64,000 nucleotides of DNA from CADEEN01 sp963816315 (GTDB lineage: Bacteria; Pseudomonadota; Gammaproteobacteria; Burkholderiales; Burkholderiaceae_C). A model generated the notes under the pieces. The model was not told where the DNA came from. It saw only the letters and a program-made list of their open reading frames with translations, and did not search any database. Shown piece after piece: positions 17,280 through 24,733 of the stretch (position 1 is its first letter; every line of letters begins with the position of its first letter). A program made the position numbers and the translations under genes. The stretch is taken from the NCBI GenBank assembly GCA_963816315.1, contig CAWFJZ010000008.1, positions 124,001-188,000 of the forward strand, written 5' to 3'.

Positions 17280-18235
17280 TCGATCACCAACGCCTGGTAG
17301 GGCACGCGGCCCACCGCGATGGTCTTCAGCGCTTTCGCGGAAGCGACGTCGATCACCGTCATGTCGTCCGACAAGCCGTTGACGACATACAGCCGCGTCT
17401 CGGCCTTGTCGAGCGCGACGTTCCAGGCGCGCTTGCCGGCGAGCACCATCTGCGTGACCTTGCGCTGCGCGACATCGACGAAGGCGACATGGTTGGCGCG
17501 GCCCATGCCGACGAAGGCGCGCTTGCCGTCCTTCGTCATCGCGATGCCGACGGGCGTGATGTCCTGCGCGCGAGCGCCGGGCAGCGTGAACTTCATCGTG
17601 TGGATCAGCGTGTGGTCCTTGGTGGCGATGATGCTCACGCTGGCATCGAGCTCGTTGGTGACCCAGAGCTCGGCGCCGTCGGGCGTGATCCACATGCGGC
17701 GTGGCCGCTTGCCGACCTTGACGTTGTGCAGCACCTTGGCCGTGGCGACATCGACCACATGAACCATGTTGGCCACTTCCGACGTGACATACACCAGCTT
17801 GCCGTCAGGGCTGGTCTTCACACCTTCGGGCTCCTTGCCGATCGGCACCTGCTTGATCATCTTGCCGCTGGCGACATCGACGAAGCCGAGCGCGCCGTCG
17901 TCTTCATTGCTCACGTACAGCGTCTTACCGTCAGGCGAGAGGTCGAAGGCTTCCGGGTCGTCGCCGAGCGGCACGCGACGGACGCTCTTCTTCGTGGCCA
18001 CGTCGATCAGGTCGGCCGCGTGCGACTCGGCGCAGGCCACGAGCACCTGCTTGCCGCCCGCCAGCAAATGCATGTGGCGCGGCCGCTTGCAGGTGGCCAC
18101 GGTGCCTTGCACGGCGAGCGTGGCCGCATCGACGACGGTCAGCGCGTTGTCTTTTTCGCTCGAGACCCAGACCGTGGGCTGCGCCAGCGCTGCGCCCGTC
18201 AGACAAGACAGGCCAAACGAGAGTAGGGATTTCAT
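17276..18235 (-). CDS. YVTN-type beta-propeller protein of the PQQ-associated ABC system
   Basis: 319 residues with signal peptide MKSLLSFGLSCLTGAALAQ. Seven repeats of the YVTN kind follow (DGKTLYVSNEDDGALGFVDV, DGKLVYVTSEVANMVHVVDV, AETRLYVVNGLSDDMTVIDV). It corresponds to the PQQ-dependent catabolism-associated beta-propeller protein. It is a periplasmic scaffold or binding protein; the biochemical role is unknown. The ATG at 18235 overlaps the ATPase stop by four bases. Confidence 0.85.
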   Translation of the reverse strand: MKSLLSFGLSCLTGAALAQPTVWVSSEKDNALTVVDAATLAVQGTVATCKRPRHMHLLAGGKQVLVACAESHAADLIDVATKKSVRRVPLGDDPEAFDLSPDGKTLYVSNEDDGALGFVDVASGKMIKQVPIGKEPEGVKTSPDGKLVYVTSEVANMVHVVDVATAKVLHNVKVGKRPRRMWITPDGAELWVTNELDASVSIIATKDHTLIHTMKFTLPGARAQDITPVGIAMTKDGKRAFVGMGRANHVAFVDVAQRKVTQMVLAGKRAWNVALDKAETRLYVVNGLSDDMTVIDVASAKALKTIAVGRVPYQALVIE

Positions 18236-18978
18236 GCTGCAGCTGACTCCTTGCGTGAAAGGGTGGTGCGTTGAATGAACCCGGCTTCGAGCGTGGCGCC
18301 GCCGAGCGCGGTGGTGACGTCCGCCGGCGTGCCGTCGGCAATGAGTCTTGCCTTGGTGCAGCACGAGCACGCGGTCGGCGGCGTGTGCTTCTTCGACCAG
18401 GTGCGTCGCCCACAGCACCGTGGTGTTGCGCGCGGCCACGTCGGCGCGCAGGGCGGCGAGCAGGTCGCGGCGCGACGCCGGGTCGAGGCCGACGCTGGCC
18501 TCGTCCATCAGCAGCACCGCGGGCCGGTGCAGCAGCGCACGCACGAGTTCGACCTTGCGCCGGTTGCCGCCGGAGAGTTCGCGCACGGCGCGCTTCGATC
18601 CTTGGCGATGCCGAGTGCGGTGCAGCCTTGTTCGATGCGCTCGTCGGCCGTGGCCCGCGACAGGCCGTGCAGCGCAGCGTGAAAGCGCAGGTTGCGCTCG
18701 ACGGACAGGTCGAGGTCCAGCGACATCTGTTGAAAGACCACACCGAGTGCCGCGAGTGCGGCCACCGGTTGCTTGCGGATGGAATGACCGGCGATGAAGG
18801 CCTCGCCGCCGTCGGCTGCGAACAGGCCGGTGAGGATCTGGAACAGCGTCGATTTGCCGGCGCCGTTGGGGCCGAGCAGCGCAGCGAAACAGCGCGGCGC
18901 GATCGCCAGCGTCAAGTTGTCGAGCGCGGTGCGTGCGCCATAGCGCTTGGTCAGCGCTTGTATGTCTATCGACATCAT
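18232..18978 (-). CDS. ABC transporter ATP-binding protein of the PQQ-associated system, frameshifted
   Basis: Starts at ATG 18978 (or 18975, MSIDIQALTKRYGAR). Walker A LLGPNGAGKST and a Q-loop VVFQQMSLD are in the first frame. The signature LSGGNRRKVELVRALLH, Walker B VLLMDEASVGLDP and H-loop ATHLVEEA are in a second frame (indel near 18595). A third frame carries IADGTPADVTTALGG to the stop at 18232 (indel near 18345). Two indels therefore break an otherwise complete protein of about 248 residues. It would drive the ABC-2 permease at 15223. Confidence 0.85.
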
Positions 18979-19045
18979 GTTGGCCCCCAAGGGCCTTCGG
19001 CCCGTCCCCCCAAGGGGGAGCGCGCGCCTTCGGGCGGCCGCGCGG
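18979..19045. repeat. Intergenic palindromic GC-rich repeat
   Basis: Contains a C5-AA-G5 palindrome and the words gggccttcggccc and gcgccttcgggcgg. The last of these recurs at 7063-7076 in the 3' end of the sensor kinase gene. It separates the PqqB-like gene from the ATPase gene, and probably forms strong RNA hairpins within the operon transcript. Confidence 0.5.
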
Positions 19046-19051
19046 CGCGCA

Positions 19052-19768
19052 TCACAACTCGAACTCCATCGCCCCTTGTGCGCACTCGATGCCGCAGGCG
19101 GCGAACAGCGAACGGTCGCTGCCGTTGGCGTCGAGCAGCAGCTTGCGCGGGCTGGGCACGCCGGCCAGACGACCCCGCCAGCGCGCGTTGTCGAGGTGCG
19201 GCGCGCGGTCGATGACCACGCAGTCGGCGTCCTTCATCCAGTCGAGCATCGAGTCGAACGCGGCCGAGTCGAGGCTCGCGCCGTGAACGACGAACAGCCG
19301 CGCGCGCGAGCGCTCGTCGCGCACCGCCAACGCGATGCGCTCGCCGGCGGCGGCGTCACCGGTCGTCAATGCGGTGAAGACCAGCGTCGGCAAACGTTCG
19401 ACGGTGAAGTCGGCCGCGCGCTGCTCGCCGGCCACCGGGATCAGGTGCCACTGCACGCCGCAGAACTGCTGCAGCACCGGCAGCAGCGGCAGCGTCAGCG
19501 TGAGGTGTTCGAAGACGGCCGGCGTGGCGTAGAGATCGATCGGCGCGCCGTCGCGCAGATCGAGCAGGCCGCTGACCTGATCGCGCTGCATGCCGGTCAG
19601 CACGACCGCGGTGCCGTCATCGTCGCCTGTCGTCGTTCCGCGACCGGCATCGACGCGGCACCAGGCGCTTTCGTCGTTGCCGTGTCCGGGCGATAGCATC
19701 AGCGACGGCATGCGCCGTGCTTGATCGGCGCCAGCAGCAGCCACGGCGCCGTGCACGCGCAGCTTCAT
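19052..19768 (-). CDS. PqqB-like protein lacking metal-ligand residues
   Basis: 238 residues from ATG 19768. The block VVLTGMQRDQVSGLLDLRDG aligns with the PqqB signature LTDAQIDHTTGLLMLRE, and the following YATPAVFEHLT, LPLLPVLQQFCGVQWHLIPV, ERLPTLVFTAL and DADCVVIDRAPHL also track PqqB. However the ligand-bearing Asp and His are Gly and Gln here, the N-terminal CxCxxC cluster is absent, and the C-terminal HINNTNP equivalent is LDANGSD. The protein is about 65 residues shorter than PqqB. I infer a catalytically altered paralogue in the metallo-beta-lactamase fold. It is first in the ABC operon and has a sigma-54 promoter 75 bp upstream. Confidence 0.7.
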   Translation of the reverse strand: MKLRVHGAVAAAGADQARRMPSLMLSPGHGNDESAWCRVDAGRGTTTGDDDGTAVVLTGMQRDQVSGLLDLRDGAPIDLYATPAVFEHLTLTLPLLPVLQQFCGVQWHLIPVAGEQRAADFTVERLPTLVFTALTTGDAAAGERIALAVRDERSRARLFVVHGASLDSAAFDSMLDWMKDADCVVIDRAPHLDNARWRGRLAGVPSPRKLLLDANGSDRSLFAACGIECAQGAMEFEL

Positions 19769-19841
19769 GCCGCAACCGCCTTCCACTCTCGCCGCGGAGG
19801 TATCTGTCTGTCGTTCGTCATCATGCGCATGCGAGACCCGG

Positions 19842-19858
19842 GTGCAAGACACGTGCCG
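19842..19858 (-). promoter_or_regulatory. Sigma-54 promoter of the PQQ-associated ABC operon
   Basis: On the minus strand the sequence is CGGCACGTGTCTTGCAC. GG and GC are separated by exactly ten bases, with the consensus GGCACG and TTGCA halves. It lies about 75 bp before the PqqB-like start. The AcoR-type activator encoded at 20534 is the obvious partner. Confidence 0.7.
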
Positions 19859-19915
19859 CCGCAAGGGCGGGCGGCAGGCGCGCCTTTCGACGCATCTTGT
19901 GCCAGTGGGACGCCA

Positions 19916-20524
19916 ATGCGCTCAAGACTGAAACAGGGAATACCCGCGGCGCTGCGCTGCATCGTGTGGTGCGTGGCGGCGTTGTTGCCGGGCGCGACGA
20001 TCGCCTGCGGCGCCGATGCACCGCGTCTCGAAGCGTGGCCGGCATCCCCCGACGGTGGCCTGTGGTGGGTGCGCGGCGCGCGTGGCGATGCCGACGCGAG
20101 CAACCGCGGCGTCGTGTCGAACTTGCTGATCGTGCGCGACGGGCGGCGCGTCTGGGCCATCGGCAGCGGCCCGTCCGCGGCGTTCGGCCGCGCGCTGGGT
20201 TGCGTGGTGCGGCGCGAGACCGGCCACGCGATCACCGACGTCATCAGCGCAGCGACACAGCAGTTGGCAGTGATTGCCCGCAACGCAACGACGTTGATGG
20301 GCGAACAGGGCGAGCCTGCGCCTGTTGACGAGTTGAAGGCGCACATCGTCTATTGGAACGCGCTCGACGCCGAAGTTCACAACGCGCAATCACGCGGCGA
20401 TGACGCGACCGCCGTGCCGACGACGCTGCCCGCCGTCGATGCATCGCGCACCATGGGCACGGCGCATGCGCTGAACTGGCAGCGCGCGTGGCGGCACGCC
20501 GAAGACGAGGCCTTCAAGCCCTGA
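19916..20524 (+). CDS. Metallo-beta-lactamase-like protein without the HxHxDH metal motif
   Basis: 202 residues from ATG 19916, with an N-terminal hydrophobic export signal (IVWCVAALLPGATIACG). The middle, VSNLLIVRDGRRVWAIGSGP followed by SAAFGRALGCVVRRETGHAI, is the classic start of an MBL domain and resembles the quinoprotein relay system zinc metallohydrolases. Where THxHxDH should follow, the sequence reads TDVISAATQQLAVIARNA. No His cluster is present and the C-terminal half is short. The frame is clean, so the loss does not look like a sequencing slip. It is divergent from the PqqB-like gene, sharing a 147-bp spacer. Function unknown; a non-catalytic periplasmic relic or binding protein. 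Confidence 0.6.
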   Translation: MRSRLKQGIPAALRCIVWCVAALLPGATIACGADAPRLEAWPASPDGGLWWVRGARGDADASNRGVVSNLLIVRDGRRVWAIGSGPSAAFGRALGCVVRRETGHAITDVISAATQQLAVIARNATTLMGEQGEPAPVDELKAHIVYWNALDAEVHNAQSRGDDATAVPTTLPAVDASRTMGTAHALNWQRAWRHAEDEAFKP

Positions 20525-20533
20525 ACAACGGGC

Positions 20534-22597
20534 TTACGCCGGCGATGCCGTTCCACGCCAGCGCAGCTTGCGGTAGATCGTGTTGCGGCTGATGCCCAAA
20601 CGCTTCGCGGCTTCGGAAATGTTGCCGCCGGCGGCGTCGAGTGCATGGCGGATGGCGTCGATCTCGATGTCGTCGAGCGAGCGGCCGGCCTGGGGGTCGG
20701 CGGGCGTGGGCAGTGGTTCTGCTTGCGCCGCCGTGGCGGCCGCCGGCGCGTCGGCGCGGCTCGGCGGCAGCGCGGCCGTTCGTGTGTCGAGCGCGCCGAC
20801 CTCGTCGAGAAAATCATCCGGCAAGTGCTCGCGCCGGATCGCGCGCTCGCCGGCGGCCATCACGCAGGCCGTGCGCAAGACGTTGAACAACTGCCGCACG
20901 TTGCCCGGCCACGGGCAGCGCGCCAGCAGAGCCGCAACTTCCGGCGACAGGGTCAGGCTGCGCTGCGTTTCGCGCGCGACGATGCGCTCGGCCAGCGCTG
21001 CCAGATCGCTGCGCTCGCGCAGCGCCGGCAGCTTCACGGCCAGGCCGTTCAGGCGGTAGTACAGGTCTTCGCGGAAGGTCTGCGCGGCGATCATCTCGCG
21101 CAGGTTGCGGTGCGTCGCGCAGACGATCGCCACGTCCACCGCCACCGGCTTGTTGCTGCTGGCCGATCCCAGGGGCACCACCTGCCGCTCCTGCAGCACG
21201 CGCAGCAGATGCGCCTGCAAGGCGATCGGCATGTCGCCGATCTCGTCGAGAAACAGCGTGCCACCGTTGGCCTGCACGATCTTGCCGACCGCGCCCTTGC
21301 GCCGCGCGCCGGTGAAGGCGCCTTCTTCGTAGCCGAAGAGTTCGGACTCGATCAGCGTGTCGGGGATCGAGGCGCAGTTGACGGCGATGAACGGCTGCCG
21401 TGCGCGCTGCGACTCCTGGTGGATGGCGCGCGCCAGCAGCTCCTTGCCGGTGCCGGTTTCGCCGAGGATCAGGATCGGGATGTCGCGGTCGATGACGCGC
21501 CGCACCTTGGCGGCGATGGCGGCCATCTGCGTGTCGCCGGTGGTCAGCGCCGCCAGGCCGATCGGCTCGGCCGGCTGCGATGCGCGGCGCCGCGGCGCGC
21601 GCGCTGCGGCATCGAGGGCGGCGGTGCATCGCTCGCGCCGTCGCCGCCTGCGGTGCTGTGCCACGCCGGAAAGTTGAAGCGCGCCATGACATGCACCTGC
21701 CGGTTGTCGGCGGTGCGCGCGATCAGCGGCGTGGCCAGCGGCGAGCGGAAATGCTCGACCAGCGCGCCGACCGTGGTGCCGAGCAGGCTCGGCAGCGAAT
21801 GCATGCGCACCGCGGCGCCGCTCATCGCCAACTGATCGAGCGCGCTGCGGTTCGCGCCGACGATCTTGCCGTCGGGCGTGACGGCGAGGATGCCTTCCAT
21901 CAGCGTGCCGATGAACTCGGCGCGGTTGTGGAAGTGCAGCCGCATGACATGGCGGTAGTCGTCCGACAGCCAGTGGTTTTCGATCATGCGCGCGCTCATG
22001 CGCACCAGCGCCATCGTGTGCTGGTGGTAGCTGCGCTGGTCGCCGGTCACGTCGAGCACGCCGAGGATGTTGCCGCGCGGGTCGAGGATCGGCGCCGCCG
22101 AGCAGGTGAGGAAATGGTTGGCGTGCATGAAGTGCTCGTCGGCATGGACGAGCGTCGGCGTTTCGGCGACGAGCGCGGTGCCGATGGCGTTGGTGCCCTT
22201 GGCCTGCTCGCTCCAGTTCGACGCCCGGCGCCAGCGCGACCTTGCTCGCCCGCGACAGGAAATCGTCGTCGCCGATCGAATGGATGATGGTGCCGGTGGC
22301 GTCGCAGAGCACGACCATGCTCTGCGTCTGCACGATCTGCTCGAACAGCATCTCCATCACCGGCGCGGCATGCGCATGCAGGCGCAGGTTGCGCTCGCGC
22401 GAGATCGTCAGGTCGGCGCGGCCGAGCGGCGACAGGTCGGGTTGTTCGAAGCGCGACAGGCCGAGCGTGGCGCAGCGCTCGTGCGACTGGTCGATGGTGG
22501 TGACATGCTCGGTCGGCAGTTGCAGCGCCGCGGCGATCGGGCGGTAGGGCTCGTCGATGGCACGGCGCGAGCGCGCGGTATGGGGGCTCACGGTCAC
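20534..22597 (-). CDS. Sigma-54-dependent activator, AcoR type, with two frameshifts
   Basis: About 687 residues from GTG 22597 (GAGGA ten bases before); upstream in-frame starts are possible. N-terminal GAF-like sensor (MVVLCDATGTIIHSIGDDDF, AIGTALVAETPTLVHADEHF), a PAS-like middle, then the AAA+ domain with Walker A GETGTGKE, the sigma-54 contact loop GAFTGAR and Walker B FLDEIGD. A Fis-type HTH closes it (ISEAAKRLGISRNTIYRKL). The frame changes near 22215 and returns near 21600. AcoR relatives control PQQ alcohol dehydrogenases and acetoin catabolism. The two sigma-54 promoters at 19842 and 22742 make it the likely regulator of the island. Confidence 0.85.
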   Translation of the reverse strand: MTVSPHTARSRRAIDEPYRPIAAALQLPTEHVTTIDQSHERCATLGLSRFEQPDLSPLGRADLTISRERNLRLHAHAAPVMEMLFEQIVQTQSMVVLCDATGTIIHSIGDDDFLSRASKVALAPGVELERAGQGHQRHRHRARRRNADARPCRRALHARQPFPHLLGGADPRPARQHPRRARRDRRPAQLPPAHDGAGAHERAHDRKPLAVGRLPPCHAAALPQPRRVHRHADGRHPRRHARRQDRRREPQRARSVGDERRRGAHAFAAEPARHHGRRAGRAFPLAAGHAADRAHRRQPAGACHGALQLSGVAQHRRRRRRERCTAALDAAARAPRRRASQPAEPIGLAALTTGDTQMAAIAAKVRRVIDRDIPILILGETGTGKELLARAIHQESQRARQPFIAVNCASIPDTLIESELFGYEEGAFTGARRKGAVGKIVQANGGTLFLDEIGDMPIALQAHLLRVLQERQVVPLGSASSNKPVAVDVAIVCATHRNLREMIAAQTFREDLYYRLNGLAVKLPALRERSDLAALAERIVARETQRSLTLSPEVAALLARCPWPGNVRQLFNVLRTACVMAAGERAIRREHLPDDFLDEVGALDTRTAALPPSRADAPAAATAAQAEPLPTPADPQAGRSLDDIEIDAIRHALDAAGGNISEAAKRLGISRNTIYRKLRWRGTASPA

Positions 22598-22715
22598 GGG
22601 TTTGTCTTCCTCGGTCTTCGGCGACCGTGTTGTCGTGTTCACGGCATGGGCGGGCGCCGCGGTCGCGCAGCTTGCGTCCAAAATCGCGACGGTACAAGCG
22701 GGTCCTGACCCGAGA

Positions 22716-22734
22716 CTGTGTCAAGTCGCCACAG
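22716..22734. promoter_or_regulatory. Candidate upstream activator site for the sigma-54 activator
   Basis: Inverted repeat CTGTG (22716-22720), nine bases, CACAG (22730-22734), just 7 bp upstream of the pedF -24/-12 element, with a further GGTC/GACC repeat at 22701-22710. Enhancer sites are commonly about 100 bp upstream, so the proximity is unusual. It could equally be an operator for the divergent regulator gene. Confidence 0.4.
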
Positions 22735-22741
22735 CCGCCGG

Positions 22742-22757
22742 TGGCACGCCGATTGCA
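22742..22757 (+). promoter_or_regulatory. Sigma-54 promoter of pedF
   Basis: TGGCACGCCGATTGCA is an almost perfect -24/-12 element (GG and GC exactly ten bases apart). It lies 43 bp before the pedF ATG and is read divergently from the activator gene. Confidence 0.85.
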
Positions 22758-22799
22758 GCCCGTGGAGCTGACGACAACCTGAAGCTGGAGACCGCCACC

Positions 22800-23269
22800 A
22801 TGAAACTGACCTGTGCCGTACTCGCCGCGGCCTTAGTTGCTTCCTGCCTCGGCCTGGGCCCACGGCGACGTGACGCCGCAGGCCGTCGATACCAAGGAGC
22901 TGCCGGTGCTGGGCGCCCGACTGGCGCGCCGACAACCCGTACCGCACGGCGCCGGCGCACCCCAAGGCGGTGACGATCGGCAGCTCGGCCTACAACCAGA
23001 ACTGCGCGCGCTGCCACGGCCTGGAGGCCATTTCCGGCGGCATCGCGCCCGACTTGCGCAAGCTCGACAACGACTGCGCGACGCAGAAAGACGCGGCCAA
23101 GCAGACGGCCTGCGTCAAGGAGATGGACGGATACTTCATCGGCAAAGTGCGCCGCGGCGTCTCGCGCAACGGCGCGGTCTATATGCCGCCGTTCGAAGGC
23201 GTCTTGCAGCAGGAGGCGGTGTGGGCGATCAAGAGTTACCTGGAGACGCGGCGCGAGAAGCCGTTGTGA
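22800..23269 (+). CDS. pedF: Cytochrome c-550 PedF, frameshifted
   Basis: ATG 22800 with a signal peptide MKLTCAVLAAALVASCLGL; the mature start HGDVTPQAVDTKELPVLGA and then NPYRTAPAHPKAVTI lie in successive frames, with indels near 22857 and 22918. From 22970 on the frame is clean: IGSSAYNQNCARCHGLEAIS holds the single haem site CARCH, and RRGVSRNGAVYMPPFEG supplies the distal Met. This is the PedF/c-550 cytochrome that accepts electrons from quinoprotein alcohol dehydrogenases. Repaired length is about 155 residues. Confidence 0.87.
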
Positions 23270-24088
23270 GAGGACTATCGCGCCGCGCGGCGCTGCTGGC
23301 AACGCTGCCGCTGGCCGCGTTCGCGCAGACTGAAACGCCGGCGCTGGAGCGCATCCGCGCCCGCGGCCGGCTCGTCGTCGGCGTGTACCAGGACCTGCCG
23401 CCGTTTTCGGTGGGCGGCGAGGGCATCGACGTCGATCTGGCGCGCGCGTTGTCCAAGGCGCTCGGGCTCGAGTTGTCGCTGCTGCCGTTCACCGCCGGCG
23501 AGAACATGGACGACGACCTGCGCAACATGGTCTGGCGCGGCCACTACCTCGGTTTCGGCCCCGCCGACGTGCTGCTGCACGTGCCGGTGGATGCGCCGCT
23601 GATGCGCAACAACCCGCGCGTCAACATCTTGCGCCGTACTACCGCGAGCGCCTGGTGATGGCGCGCGATGTCAAGCGTGTGGCCAAAGGCGAGGCGCTGG
23701 CCGACTTTGCCGGCCAGAAGATCGCCGTGGCCGGGCAAAGCCTGGCCGGCTGGCGGATGATCGGCGCCGACGGCGGCGGCTGGCGCGAGCAGCTCGTCAC
23801 CACCTGGAAAGACGGCGCCGCAGCGGCCAGAGCGCTGCAAGCCGGCGAGGTGGGCGCCGCGGCGGGGCAGTCGTCCGAAATCGAAAGCGTGCTCGCCGGC
23901 GATGCGCGCTTCGTCATCGAGCCGCTGCCGGTGCCGCGCATGCGCGACGGCTGGGTGATCGGCTGCGCGGTCAAGCGCGAATCGACCGATCTGGCGCAGG
24001 CGGTGCAGGGGCGATCAACACGCTGGCGACGAGCGGCGAGCTCGGGCGCATCTTTGCCAAGGCGAAGCTGAGCTGGCGCGCTCCATGA
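23266..24088 (+). CDS. Quinoprotein-associated periplasmic substrate-binding protein (MoxJ/XoxJ-like), frameshifted
   Basis: GTG 23266 overlaps the pedF stop (GTGA). Signal peptide SRRAALLATLPLAAFAQ, then ERIRARGRLVVGVYQDLPPF and GIDVDLARALSKALGLELSL, the opening of a type II periplasmic amino-acid-binding fold. The frame shifts near 23633 (to YYRERLVMARDVKRVAKGEA) and near 24009 (to NTLATSGELGRIFAKAKLSW). Repaired length is about 274 residues. Small solute-binding proteins of this kind sit beside methanol and alcohol dehydrogenases (MoxJ, XoxJ) and are thought to help activate the dehydrogenase rather than feed a transporter. Confidence 0.75.
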
Positions 24089-24126
24089 GCCGTCACGGCC
24101 GCTGTCGCATCGTGGAACAAGCCGAC

Positions 24127-24190
24127 TAGGGTTAGGCCTAGGTAGGCGCGTGCATAGGCACTGCCGAAGATAGGCTCCACCGGACATAGG
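24127..24190 (+). promoter_or_regulatory. Cluster of seven TAGG words upstream of the aor operon
   Basis: TAGG occurs at 24127, 24133, 24139, 24143, 24155, 24171 and 24187. The last three are exactly 16 bp apart, about one and a half helical turns. The cluster fills the spacer before the aor ferredoxin gene. It could be a multi-site operator; no matching regulator is known to me. Confidence 0.35.
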
Positions 24191-24249
24191 TGCCGCGCGA
24201 TCGTGCGCGAGCTGAATGTCCCGGTCGTCACACGTCAGGAAGGGCGCTC

Positions 24250-24723
24250 ATGCAGAAGACCTTGCACATCAACCCGGAGAAATGCACCGGCTGCCTCCAA
24301 TGCGAAATGGCCTGTTCGTTCGAGAACTACGCCACCTACGCGCCGGCCAAATCGCGCATCAAGGTTTTCGACTTCCATCACACCGGCCGCAAGGTGCCCT
24401 ACACCTGCACGCAGTGCGATGAAGCCTGGTGCCTGCACGCCTGCCCGGTCGAAGCGATCACGCTCGACGTCGTCACCGGCGCGAAGATCGTCAACGAGAC
24501 CACCTGCGTCGGCTGCAAGGTCTGCACGATCAGCTGCCCGTTCGGCACGATCAACTACGTGCAGGAAACCGGCAAGGTGCAGAAGTGCGATCTGTGCGGC
24601 GGCGAGCCGGCGTGTGCCGATGCCTGCCCGACCGGCGCGATCACGTATGTCGATGCCAACTGGACGGGCCTCAACAAGATGCAGGCCTGGGCCGACAAGC
24701 TCGGCAACCAACCTTCAGCCTGA
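24250..24723 (+). CDS. aorA: Aldehyde oxidoreductase electron-transfer subunit, four [4Fe-4S] clusters
   Basis: 157 residues with sixteen cysteines in four ferredoxin motifs: CTGCLQCEMAC, CTQCDEAWCLHAC, CVGCKVCTISC and CDLCGGEPACADAC. This is the HycB/DmsB-like polyferredoxin that passes electrons from the tungsten subunit. It lies 10 bp before the catalytic gene. The order ferredoxin, AOR, FAD protein, MoaD-like matches the aor operon I know from Aromatoleum. Upstream is the TAGG cluster. No frameshift. Confidence 0.87.
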   Translation: MQKTLHINPEKCTGCLQCEMACSFENYATYAPAKSRIKVFDFHHTGRKVPYTCTQCDEAWCLHACPVEAITLDVVTGAKIVNETTCVGCKVCTISCPFGTINYVQETGKVQKCDLCGGEPACADACPTGAITYVDANWTGLNKMQAWADKLGNQPSA

Positions 24724-24733
24724 GGAGAACACC

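Noticed and set aside
24089..24249. Sigma-54 promoter before the aor operon
   Set aside because: Several GG words occur but none has GC at exactly ten bases spacing.
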